From the NCBI GenBank assembly GCA_041584475.1, contig JBFHDX010000015.1, forward strand, positions 1 to 50,952: a stretch of 50,952 nucleotides of DNA, given 5' to 3'. Positions 35,172-42,435 of this stretch are shown here, in pieces. Position numbers and translations under genes: made by a program. This stretch comes from JBFHDX01 sp041584475 (GTDB lineage Bacteria; Pseudomonadota; Alphaproteobacteria; UBA8366; JADFVY01). The stretch's first letter is position 1. Each line of letters begins with the position of its first letter. A model generated the notes under the pieces. The model was not told the origin of the DNA. It saw only the letters and a program-made list of their open reading frames with translations, and searched no databases.

Positions 35172-35927
35172 ATGACCATCTTCGGCTACCGGCTGCCGGG
35201 CATGTCGTCGCTGCTCCTCTGGGGCCTGCTGTGGGAATTCGTCGGCCAGATCGAGCTCACCTTCTTCGTGCCGCCGCTCTCGGCGATCTTCGCGACCCTG
35301 TGGGAGATCGGCGGCACGCCGGCTTTCCTCAAGGCGCTGCGGGAGACCGCCCAAGCCTTCGCGATCGGCACCGTTTCGGCCATCGTCATCGGCGTGCCGG
35401 TCGGCATCCTCATGGGCAAGAGCCGGCTCATCGACGAGCTTCTGCTGCCCTGGGTCAACATCTTCCTGAGCGCGCCGCTGACGGCGCTGGTGCCGGTGCT
35501 GATGGTGCTGTTCGGCTTCGGCCTCCGGGCGATCGTCATCACGACCGCCCTGTTCGCGATCTGGATCATCGTGCTCAACGCGCGCGCCGGCGTCATGCAT
35601 ATCAACCGCTCGCTGGTCGAGATGGGGCGCGCCTTCGGCGCCACCCCGTTCGACGCCTTCACCAAGATCTATTTCTGGGCGGCGCTGCCGGAAATCCTCG
35701 GCGGCGTGCGCATCGGATTCATCCGCGCCGTCAAGGGCGTGATCATCGGCCAGCTGCTGATCTCGATCGTCGGCTTCGGCTCCCTGTTCGAGCTTTACGC
35801 CTCCAACTTCCTGATGAAGCACTTCTGGGCGGTGTTGATCGTGCTGTTCGCGTTGTCGTTCCTGATCGCCGAGTTCCTCGCCTGGCTCGAGCGCAAGGTC
35901 GAGTATTACGCCGCATCCCGAAACTGA
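35172..35927 (+). CDS. ABC transporter permease 2, SsuC/TauC type
   Basis: 251 residues from ATG 35172, 12 bp after the ATPase gene. The EAA loop is EMGRAFGATPFDAFTKIYFW. The sequence is clearly homologous to, but distinct from, the permease at 33587. It ends with ERKVEYYAASRN. The pair suggests a heterodimeric channel like that of ThiX-type or phthalate-type importers. Confidence 0.87.
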   Translation: MTIFGYRLPGMSSLLLWGLLWEFVGQIELTFFVPPLSAIFATLWEIGGTPAFLKALRETAQAFAIGTVSAIVIGVPVGILMGKSRLIDELLLPWVNIFLSAPLTALVPVLMVLFGFGLRAIVITTALFAIWIIVLNARAGVMHINRSLVEMGRAFGATPFDAFTKIYFWAALPEILGGVRIGFIRAVKGVIIGQLLISIVGFGSLFELYASNFLMKHFWAVLIVLFALSFLIAEFLAWLERKVEYYAASRN

Positions 35928-35955
35928 CGCTTCGCCAAGAGCAGAGAAGGAAAAG

Positions 35956-36642
35956 ATGGATTACGTCATCGATCCGCCGGCCGTCACGTCGCTGCCCGTC
36001 ATCGGCGGGGATTCCCGGTTCCCGGTCCGCCGCATCTACTGCGTCGGTCGCAACTACGCCGCGCACGCCCGCGAGATGGGCCACGATCCGGACCGCGAGC
36101 CGCCGTTCTTCTTCACCAAGCCGGCGGACACCATCGTGCCGAGCGGATCGACGATCCCCTACCCGCTGGCGACCCGGGACCTGCACCACGAGATCGAACT
36201 CGTGGTGGCGCTCGGCAAGGGCGGGGCGAACATCCCGGCGGCGCAGGCGCTGGACTGCATCTACGGTTACGCCGTCGGCATCGACCTGACGCGCCGCGAC
36301 CTGCAGGGCGAAGCGAAGAAGCTGGCGCGGCCGTGGTGTGCGGGTAAGGCGTTCGACCGGTCGGCGCCGTGCACGGCGATCCGCCCGGCGTCGGAAATCG
36401 GCCACCCCGACCATGGCCGCATCTGGCTCGCCGTTAACGGCGAACTGCGGCAGGAAGGCGACCTCAACCAGCTGATCTGGAACATCCCCGAGATGATCGA
36501 GTATCTGTCCGGCCTGTTCGAGCTGGCGCCCGGCGACCTGATCCTCACGGGCACGCCGGCAGGAGTCGGGGCGGTCGCCAGCGGCGATACCATCACCGGC
36601 GGCGTCGACGGGGTCTCCGAGATCGAGATTCACATCGCCTGA
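35956..36642 (+). CDS. Fumarylacetoacetate hydrolase (FAH)-family protein, fumarylpyruvate hydrolase-like
   Basis: 228 residues with AGAAGGAAAAG before the ATG. The metal ligands of the family are seen as Glu79 and Glu81 in LHHEIELVVALG and Asp110 in GYAVGIDLTRRDLQ. IYCVGRNYAAHAREMG and LILTGTPAGVG are hallmark blocks. Members hydrolyse or decarboxylate 2,4-dioxo acids such as fumarylpyruvate, acylpyruvates and oxaloacetate. Its place 28 bp after the importer suggests that it acts on a product of the imported compound, perhaps an aromatic acid; no ring-cleavage gene is in the window. Confidence 0.87.
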   Translation: MDYVIDPPAVTSLPVIGGDSRFPVRRIYCVGRNYAAHAREMGHDPDREPPFFFTKPADTIVPSGSTIPYPLATRDLHHEIELVVALGKGGANIPAAQALDCIYGYAVGIDLTRRDLQGEAKKLARPWCAGKAFDRSAPCTAIRPASEIGHPDHGRIWLAVNGELRQEGDLNQLIWNIPEMIEYLSGLFELAPGDLILTGTPAGVGAVASGDTITGGVDGVSEIEIHIA

Positions 36643-36666
36643 CGGGATCGCCGGGCGGCGCCTTCG

Positions 36667-37365
36667 TCAATCGAGGTAATTGACGTTCTTGTCGATGTGC
36701 GCCGCGAGATTCAGCGCGTGCTCGCGGACCAGCCGCTCGGCGAGTTCGGTATCGCGTGCCTCGATGGCTTCGATGATGTGCATGTGATCGATCACCGACT
36801 GGGCCGCGCGGTCCGCCTCGCCGATCGTCTGCGCGCGAATGCTCCGGACATGGACGAACAGCTGGTCGGCCGTCTCGACCAGCAGCGTGCAACCGCTCAT
36901 GCGCAGGATCGCCTGATGGAACTCGATGTTGCGCTCGGAGTACTCGTCGATATTGGCCCGCGCGCTGCCGCGATCGAAGCCGGCGAACATGCGCCGCAGC
37001 GAGGCGATGTCCTCTTCGGACGCATGCTCCGTCGCCAGACGCGCGGCCATGCTCTCGAGCGCCGCCCAGACGACGATGAGGTCGAGGATCTCCCGCTTGG
37101 TCTTGCGCACGATGAAGATGCCGCGCCGCGGGATGATGTTGACGAGGCCCTCCTGCTCGAGCCGGACCAGCGCTTCGCGCAACGGCGTGCGGCTGATGCC
37201 GAGCTGCTCCGAGAGCTGGCGCTCGTCCAGACGCAGCTGCGCGTCCGGCGCATAGATGTTCATCTTGCAGATCGCCTCCTTGAGGATCTCGTAAGTCCGA
37301 TCCTTGAGACTCACGTTCGCCTCGAGGGCGGGAACGAACAGGTGTGACGGCATCTTTTCAACCAC
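36667..37365 (-). CDS. GntR-family regulator with FCD domain, probable regulator of the formyl-CoA cluster
   Basis: 232 residues from GTG 37365; ATG 37353 is an alternative. The winged helix has RLDERQLSEQLGISRTPLRE and LVNIIPRRGIFIV. The FCD domain includes DEYSERNIEFHQAILRMSGC and IDHMHIIEAIEARD with the expected His ligands. It is the last gene of a same-strand run (lyase, frc, formyltransferase, fhs, usp) with a 56-bp gap, so it is probably co-transcribed with it. TGGTATACCA-like sites upstream of the lyase, tctC and the SucC-like gene suit this class of regulator. It is convergent with the FAH gene. Confidence 0.87.
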   Translation of the reverse strand: MVEKMPSHLFVPALEANVSLKDRTYEILKEAICKMNIYAPDAQLRLDERQLSEQLGISRTPLREALVRLEQEGLVNIIPRRGIFIVRKTKREILDLIVVWAALESMAARLATEHASEEDIASLRRMFAGFDRGSARANIDEYSERNIEFHQAILRMSGCTLLVETADQLFVHVRSIRAQTIGEADRAAQSVIDHMHIIEAIEARDTELAERLVREHALNLAAHIDKNVNYLD

Positions 37366-37421
37366 TCTTGCGGGCGCCTCCGACCGGTTAATGAACGCTC
37401 TCGTCGTCTGCCGGACGCGGC

Positions 37422-38291
37422 TCAGTGCGCCATGACCACCGGGATCTCCGTGTGCTCGAGCACGTATTCGGTGACCCCGCCGAGCACGAGCTCGCGCCGC
37501 TTCATGCTGCCGAATGCACCCATGACGATCATGTCGGCACCGGTCTTCGCAGCCGTCGCCAGCAGCGGCGCGCCGATGTTGTGCCTGCTCACCTTGAATT
37601 CCAGGAGGGCCGGCTTGATGCCGTGCAACAGCAGATAACGCCGGATCGTGCCGGTCTCCAGGTCCTGGACGTTGTCGTCGGGTGCATACAGGATCGTCAC
37701 CCGTTCCGCCGCCGCCAGCAGTGGCAGCGCGCGGTTGACGGCGTGCGCGGACTCGGGGCTGCCGTTCCAGGCGACGGCGACGTGCCGTCCCGTCTCCTGG
37801 ACCGGTTTGGGCGGCGCGACGGCCGTCAGTTTACGGACGTCGAACAGCGCCGCGTTCAACGTGTTGAAGCCGACGTCGCTCTCGCTCTCCGGCCGCGGCA
37901 CCACGATCAGGTCGCAGAACCGGCCGACGCGGCGAACGATGGCCGCCTGCTTCCCGGCCTCCTCGCGCCAGGACACCGACAGGGCGTCCAGCGGGAAGCT
38001 CTCGGAATCGTGGGGCACCAGCTTGATCTGCCGCGCGGCGCAATAATCATCGAAATGCTTGCGCACGCGGTCCTCCTCCTGGTGCGCCAGATTGTCGGCG
38101 GCCTGCAGGATGGCCTCCTTGAACGCCGCGGTCAGCGGCACGCCGTACGGGATCATGTCGTCCGGCTTGGCGTGCACGTGCAGGACATCGACATGCGAGC
38201 CGAACTTCTTGCCGATCGCCAGCGCCAGGCCGAGGACGCTCTCGCCTTTGCCGTCCCCCCGGATCGGGGCGATGATCGATTTTATCGACAT
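37422..38291 (-). CDS. Universal stress protein, tandem UspA domains
   Basis: 289 residues with two UspA repeats. The first begins SIIAPIRGDGKGESVLGLAL, and the second begins VAVAWNGSPESAHAVNRALP and ends GADMIVMGAFGSMKRRELVL, then GGVTEYVLEHTEIPVVMAH. The second repeat has the G-x2-G-x9-G(S/T)-like ATP-binding pattern; the first looks degenerate. It sits between fhs and the GntR gene in the same run. A stress or nucleotide-sensing role for the pathway is conceivable but unproved. Confidence 0.87.
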   Translation of the reverse strand: MSIKSIIAPIRGDGKGESVLGLALAIGKKFGSHVDVLHVHAKPDDMIPYGVPLTAAFKEAILQAADNLAHQEEDRVRKHFDDYCAARQIKLVPHDSESFPLDALSVSWREEAGKQAAIVRRVGRFCDLIVVPRPESESDVGFNTLNAALFDVRKLTAVAPPKPVQETGRHVAVAWNGSPESAHAVNRALPLLAAAERVTILYAPDDNVQDLETGTIRRYLLLHGIKPALLEFKVSRHNIGAPLLATAAKTGADMIVMGAFGSMKRRELVLGGVTEYVLEHTEIPVVMAH

Positions 38292-38357
38292 TGTCGGCGT
38301 CCTCCTTGCACGATGGCTGCCATCCTTGAGCGTCGCGGCGTTGCGAGCGACGTCGCG

Positions 38358-40028
38358 TCAGAACAGGCCGTCGACCTGCCCCTGCTCGTTCAGCCTGATC
38401 GAATTCGCCGCCGGGACCCGCGGCAGGCCCGGCATCGTCATGATCTCGCCGCAGATCACGACGAGGAAGCCGGCGCCCGCGGACAGGCGCACCTCGCGGA
38501 TCGGCACCTTGTGCCCGCTGGGCGCCCCCTTCAGGTTGGGATCGGTCGAGAACGAGTATTGCGTCTTCGCCATGCAGATGGGGAAGTGCCCGTATTCCTC
38601 CTGCAGCTCGGCGATCTGCTTGCGCACCTTGTCGTCCGCCATGATATCCTCGGCGCCGTAGAGTTGCGTCGCGACCGTCCGGATCTTGTCCCACAATGGC
38701 AGACTGTCCTCGTAGAGCGGCTTGAAGCTCGCCGCGCCGCCATCGACGAGCGCGACGACCTCTCGCGCGAGCTCTTCGGTGCCGGCCCCGCCGTCGGCCC
38801 AGTGGTTCGCCAGCACCGCCTTCGCGCCGAGCTCGTCGGCCGCCTTGCGGACGGCTTCCAACTCGGCGTCCGAATCGGTGACGAAGCGATTGATGGCGAC
38901 GACGACGGGTACGCCGAACGATTTCACGTTCTTGATGTGCCGCGCGAGATTGGCGCAGCCCTTGCGGACCGCATCGACGTTCTCGCTGCCGAGGTCCCCC
39001 TTGGCGACGCCGCCATGCATCTTGAGGGCGCGCACGGTCGCGACGATGACCGCCGCCTTCGGGTCGAGTCCGGCCTTGCGGCATTTGATGTCGAAGAACT
39101 TCTCGGCCCCCAGATCGGCACCGAAACCGGCCTCGGTGACGACGTAGTCCGCGAGCTTGAGCGCCGTCCGCGTCGCGATCACCGAGTTGCAGCCATGCGC
39201 GATGTTGGCGAACGGACCGCCATGGATGAACGCCGGGTTGTTCTCGAGCGTCTGCACGAGGTTCGGTGCGATCGCGTCCTTCAGCAGCACCGACATCGGG
39301 CCGGCCGCCTTGAGGTCGCGCGCGTAGACCGGCTTGCGGTCGCGGGTCTGGGCGACGACGATGTTGCCGAGCCGCTCGGTCAGGTCCGCGAGGTCGGTCG
39401 CGAGACAGAAGACCGCCATCACCTCGGAGGCAACGGTGATGTCGAAACCGTCCTCGCGCGCGAAGCCGTTCGCGATCCCGCCGAGCGAATTGACGATCGA
39501 GCGCAGCGCGCGATCGTTCATGTCGACGACCCTGCGCCAGCCGACGCGCCGAGAGTCGATGCCGAGCTCGTTGCCCCAGTAGATGTGGTTGTCCACCAGC
39601 GCCGAGAGCAGGTTGTGGGCGACGCCGATGGCATGGAAATCGCCAGTGAAGTGAAGATTGATATCCTCCATCGGCACGACCTGGGCGTAGCCGCCGCCGG
39701 CGGCCCCGCCCTTCATGCCGAAGCACGGCCCGAGCGACGGCTCGCGCAGGCATACGATCGCCTTCTTGCCGATGCGGTTGAGCCCGTCATTGAGGCCGAC
39801 GGAGGTCGTGGTCTTGCCTTCGCCGGCCGGCGTCGGCGTGATCGCCGTGACGAGGATGAGCTTGCCGTCCGGTTTCCCGGCGAGGCCGTTGATATGGTCG
39901 AACGACAGCTTCGCCTTGTAGGGACCGTATTGCAGCAACGCATCTGCCGGAATTTCCAGCCTCGCGCCGATCTCGGTGATCGGCTTCATCGTCGCTTCGC
40001 GGGCGATTTCGATGTCACTCTTGGCCAT
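38358..40028 (-). CDS. fhs: Formate-tetrahydrofolate ligase
   Basis: 556 residues from ATG 40028, the usual family length. The P-loop TPTPAGEGKTTTSVGL and the blocks REPSLGPCFGMKGGAAGGGY, HFTGDFHAI and LENNPAFIHGGPFANIAHGC are all present. The enzyme makes 10-formyl-THF from formate, THF and ATP, or runs backward to regain ATP. Directly downstream of a THF-dependent formyltransferase homologue and Frc, it links formate or formyl-CoA to one-carbon metabolism. Confidence 0.93.
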   Translation of the reverse strand: MAKSDIEIAREATMKPITEIGARLEIPADALLQYGPYKAKLSFDHINGLAGKPDGKLILVTAITPTPAGEGKTTTSVGLNDGLNRIGKKAIVCLREPSLGPCFGMKGGAAGGGYAQVVPMEDINLHFTGDFHAIGVAHNLLSALVDNHIYWGNELGIDSRRVGWRRVVDMNDRALRSIVNSLGGIANGFAREDGFDITVASEVMAVFCLATDLADLTERLGNIVVAQTRDRKPVYARDLKAAGPMSVLLKDAIAPNLVQTLENNPAFIHGGPFANIAHGCNSVIATRTALKLADYVVTEAGFGADLGAEKFFDIKCRKAGLDPKAAVIVATVRALKMHGGVAKGDLGSENVDAVRKGCANLARHIKNVKSFGVPVVVAINRFVTDSDAELEAVRKAADELGAKAVLANHWADGGAGTEELAREVVALVDGGAASFKPLYEDSLPLWDKIRTVATQLYGAEDIMADDKVRKQIAELQEEYGHFPICMAKTQYSFSTDPNLKGAPSGHKVPIREVRLSAGAGFLVVICGEIMTMPGLPRVPAANSIRLNEQGQVDGLF

Positions 40029-40125
40029 GGGTCGCCTCCGGTAATCCTTCGCTTGAGGACGCAACCGGCACCGGCGCGCCCGCTGTTGTCGTGTCGCCGC
40101 GGCGGACCGGGGCGTTCCTCATGCC

Positions 40126-41043
40126 TCACTTGCCGAGGCGCTTGCCTTTCTCGAGCCCGTGCGCTGCGGCGAATTCGCCTGCCCCCACCTTGGCCTCGCC
40201 TTCGAGGCGGACGCGCCTGACGCGGATCGCACCGAGCCCGGCCACGACCGTGAAGCCTTCGTCATCGATGGCGATGATCTCGCCCGTGCGCCCGCCGCCC
40301 TCGACCTTTGCGCAGTCGAAGACCTGCAGCTCCTTGCCGTCGAGCAGCGTCCACGCGCCGGGCTGCGGATTGGTGCCGCGGATCAGGTTGTAGACTTCGC
40401 CGACCGAACGGTTCCAGTCGATCCGGGCATCGGCCTTGCGACACCAGCCCTCGTAGGTCGCCTTGGCATCGTCCTGCTTGATGCGCGGCGGATTGCCGGA
40501 TCGCACGAGATCGATCGCCTCGAGGCAGGACTCGACGCCGAGCGGGAAGATCTTGTTGAAATAGATGGTGCCGAGCGTGTCGTCGGGGCCGACATCGACC
40601 TCCTTCTGCAGCAGGACGTCGCCCTCGTCCAGCCCGTCGTCCGGCCAGAAGAAACTGAGGCCCGACTTCTTCGCGCCCCAGATGATTGGCCAGTTGATCG
40701 AGCTCGGCCCGCGATGCAGGGGCAGCAGCGACGGGTGAAAGCAGATCGAGCCGTGCGTCGGTATGTTGCGGGCCGCTTCCGGCACGAAGATGATCATGTA
40801 GGCCATGACCATCAGGTCGGCTTTCAGCGCGCGCATCGCCTCGAGTACCGCGTCGTCGGCGTAGTCGGCCGGCTGGACGACGGGGATGCCGCGCTCGACC
40901 GCCGCTTCCTTGAGCGGATCGACGGGCCGCCCGTCCTTGTCGGGTGCAGTGTAAACGGCGACGACCTCGTCCTTGCCGGCATCGAGGATCGCCTCGAGGC
41001 AGGCCTTTCCGAACGCCTGTTGGCCGTTGACGATGATACGCAT
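40126..41043 (-). CDS. Stand-alone 10-formyl-THF hydrolase/formyltransferase domain (ALDH1L N-terminal-like)
   Basis: 305 residues. The catalytic block is GSICFHPSLLPLHRGPSSIN (His103), followed by FFWPDDGLDEGDVLLQKE (Asp139) and by ATYEGWCRKADARIDWNR. This matches the N-terminal domain of 10-formyl-THF dehydrogenase (ALDH1L) better than methionyl-tRNA formyltransferase, and it lacks the carrier and aldehyde dehydrogenase domains. In ALDH1L this domain passes the formyl group to a phosphopantetheine thiol. CoA carries the same arm, so transfer between 10-formyl-THF and CoA is an attractive hypothesis beside formyl-CoA enzymes. A housekeeping Fmt role is less likely from the context. Confidence 0.82.
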   Translation of the reverse strand: MRIIVNGQQAFGKACLEAILDAGKDEVVAVYTAPDKDGRPVDPLKEAAVERGIPVVQPADYADDAVLEAMRALKADLMVMAYMIIFVPEAARNIPTHGSICFHPSLLPLHRGPSSINWPIIWGAKKSGLSFFWPDDGLDEGDVLLQKEVDVGPDDTLGTIYFNKIFPLGVESCLEAIDLVRSGNPPRIKQDDAKATYEGWCRKADARIDWNRSVGEVYNLIRGTNPQPGAWTLLDGKELQVFDCAKVEGGGRTGEIIAIDDEGFTVVAGLGAIRVRRVRLEGEAKVGAGEFAAAHGLEKGKRLGK

Positions 41044-41087
41044 GGCTGCTGATCCTTCCCTGTTCCCTGCGGACGTCGCGGCCGACG

Positions 41088-42335
41088 TCAGACCGCCCCC
41101 TCCTCCCGGGCGGCGACGACTTCCTCGTCGGACATGCCGAGGACGCCCTTGAGTATCTCGTCGGTGTGCTCACCGAGCAGCGGCGAACGCGCCACCTGGA
41201 CGTGCGAGTCGGAGAGCTTGATCGGGTTGCCCACGGTCAGGTAGCGGCCACGCTCGGGATGATCGACCTCGACGACGGTGCCGGTCTCCCGCAGGCTCGG
41301 CTCCTCCGCCAGCTCCTTCATGCTGATGATCGGACCGCAGGGCACATTGAGCGGATTGAGGATGTCCATGGCCTCGAACTTGTTCTTGGTCATGGTCCAC
41401 TTCTCGATCTCGTCGAACATCCGGTCGAGCTTCGGCAGGCGCGCCTCCGGGGTGTTCCACTCCGGATCCTCGAGCCAGTCCTCGTGGCCGATCACCTTGG
41501 CGAGCGCCGGGAACGCCGCCGCCTGCGCGATGACGTAGATGTAAGCGTCGGCATCGCTCTCCCAGCCCTTGCAGCGCACGATCCATCCCGGCTGGCCGCC
41601 GCCCGAGGCGTTGCCGGCGCGCGGCACCGCCTCGCCGAACTTGCCGTTCGGGTATTGCGGGTACTCCTTCAGCGGGCCGTGGGCCAGCCGCTGCTGGTCG
41701 CGCAGCTTGACCCGGCACAGGTTGAGGACACCGTCCTGCATGGCGCAGGTGACGCGTTGCCCGCGCCCGGTCTGCTCGCGCTGGAACAGCGCCGCGACGA
41801 TGCCGAGCGCAAGATGGAGGCCGGTCCCGGAATCGCCGATCTGGGCACCCGTGACCATCGGGAACCCGTCGATCTCGCCGGTCGTCGAGGCGGCGCCCCC
41901 GGTGCATTGCGCGACGTTCTCGTAGACCTTGCAGTCGGCATACGGGCCGGGCCCGAAACCCTTGACCGAGGCGTAGATCATGCGCGGGTTGATCTGCTGG
42001 ATGCGTTCCCAGGTAAAGCCCATGCGATCGAGCGCGCCGGGCGCGAAATTCTCGACCATGACGTCGCATTGCTCGATGAGTCGGCTGAAGATCTCGCGAC
42101 CCTTCTCCGCCTTGGTGTTCAGCGTGACGCTGCGCTTGTTGCCGTTGAGCATCGTGAAGTAGAGGCTGTCGACGTCCGGGATGTCGCGCAGCTGGCCGCG
42201 CGTCGCATCGCCGACGCCGGGTCGCTCCACCTTGATCACGTCGGCGCCGAACCAGGCAAGCAGCTGCGTGCAGGTGGGTCCCGACTGTACGTGGGTCATG
42301 TCCAGAATGCGGACGCCTTCCAGGGCCGTGCTCAT
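41088..42335 (-). CDS. frc: Formyl-CoA transferase homologue (class III CoA-transferase), Trp48 replaced by Gln
   Basis: 415 residues, close to the 428 of Oxalobacter Frc and extensively similar to it: VKVYENVAQC-like block, GDSGTGLHL with catalytic Asp168, DGVLNLCRVKLRDQQRL, glycine loop ASGGGQPGW and PCGPIISMKELA. Frc swaps CoA between formyl-CoA and oxalate through aspartyl-CoA anhydrides. By my ungapped alignment from memory, the substrate-gate Trp48 is Gln here (DATRGQLRD), suggesting a different acceptor acid. It follows the lyase by 100 bp. Confidence 0.87.
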   Translation of the reverse strand: MSTALEGVRILDMTHVQSGPTCTQLLAWFGADVIKVERPGVGDATRGQLRDIPDVDSLYFTMLNGNKRSVTLNTKAEKGREIFSRLIEQCDVMVENFAPGALDRMGFTWERIQQINPRMIYASVKGFGPGPYADCKVYENVAQCTGGAASTTGEIDGFPMVTGAQIGDSGTGLHLALGIVAALFQREQTGRGQRVTCAMQDGVLNLCRVKLRDQQRLAHGPLKEYPQYPNGKFGEAVPRAGNASGGGQPGWIVRCKGWESDADAYIYVIAQAAAFPALAKVIGHEDWLEDPEWNTPEARLPKLDRMFDEIEKWTMTKNKFEAMDILNPLNVPCGPIISMKELAEEPSLRETGTVVEVDHPERGRYLTVGNPIKLSDSHVQVARSPLLGEHTDEILKGVLGMSDEEVVAAREEGAV

Positions 42336-42435
42336 AGACGCTCCTCTCTATCCTCTCCGTCGCGGCCCGCGGTGGTCGGCGTTCCGGCACACGGCCGGGC
42401 GCGCGTCCGCATCGCGGGCGCTTCGCGACGGCGCG

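Noticed and set aside
36666..36684. GTCAAT/ATTGAC inverted repeat between the convergent FAH and gntR genes as a terminator
   Set aside because: Only a 6-bp AT-rich stem overlapping the gntR stop, with no T-run; too weak to call.
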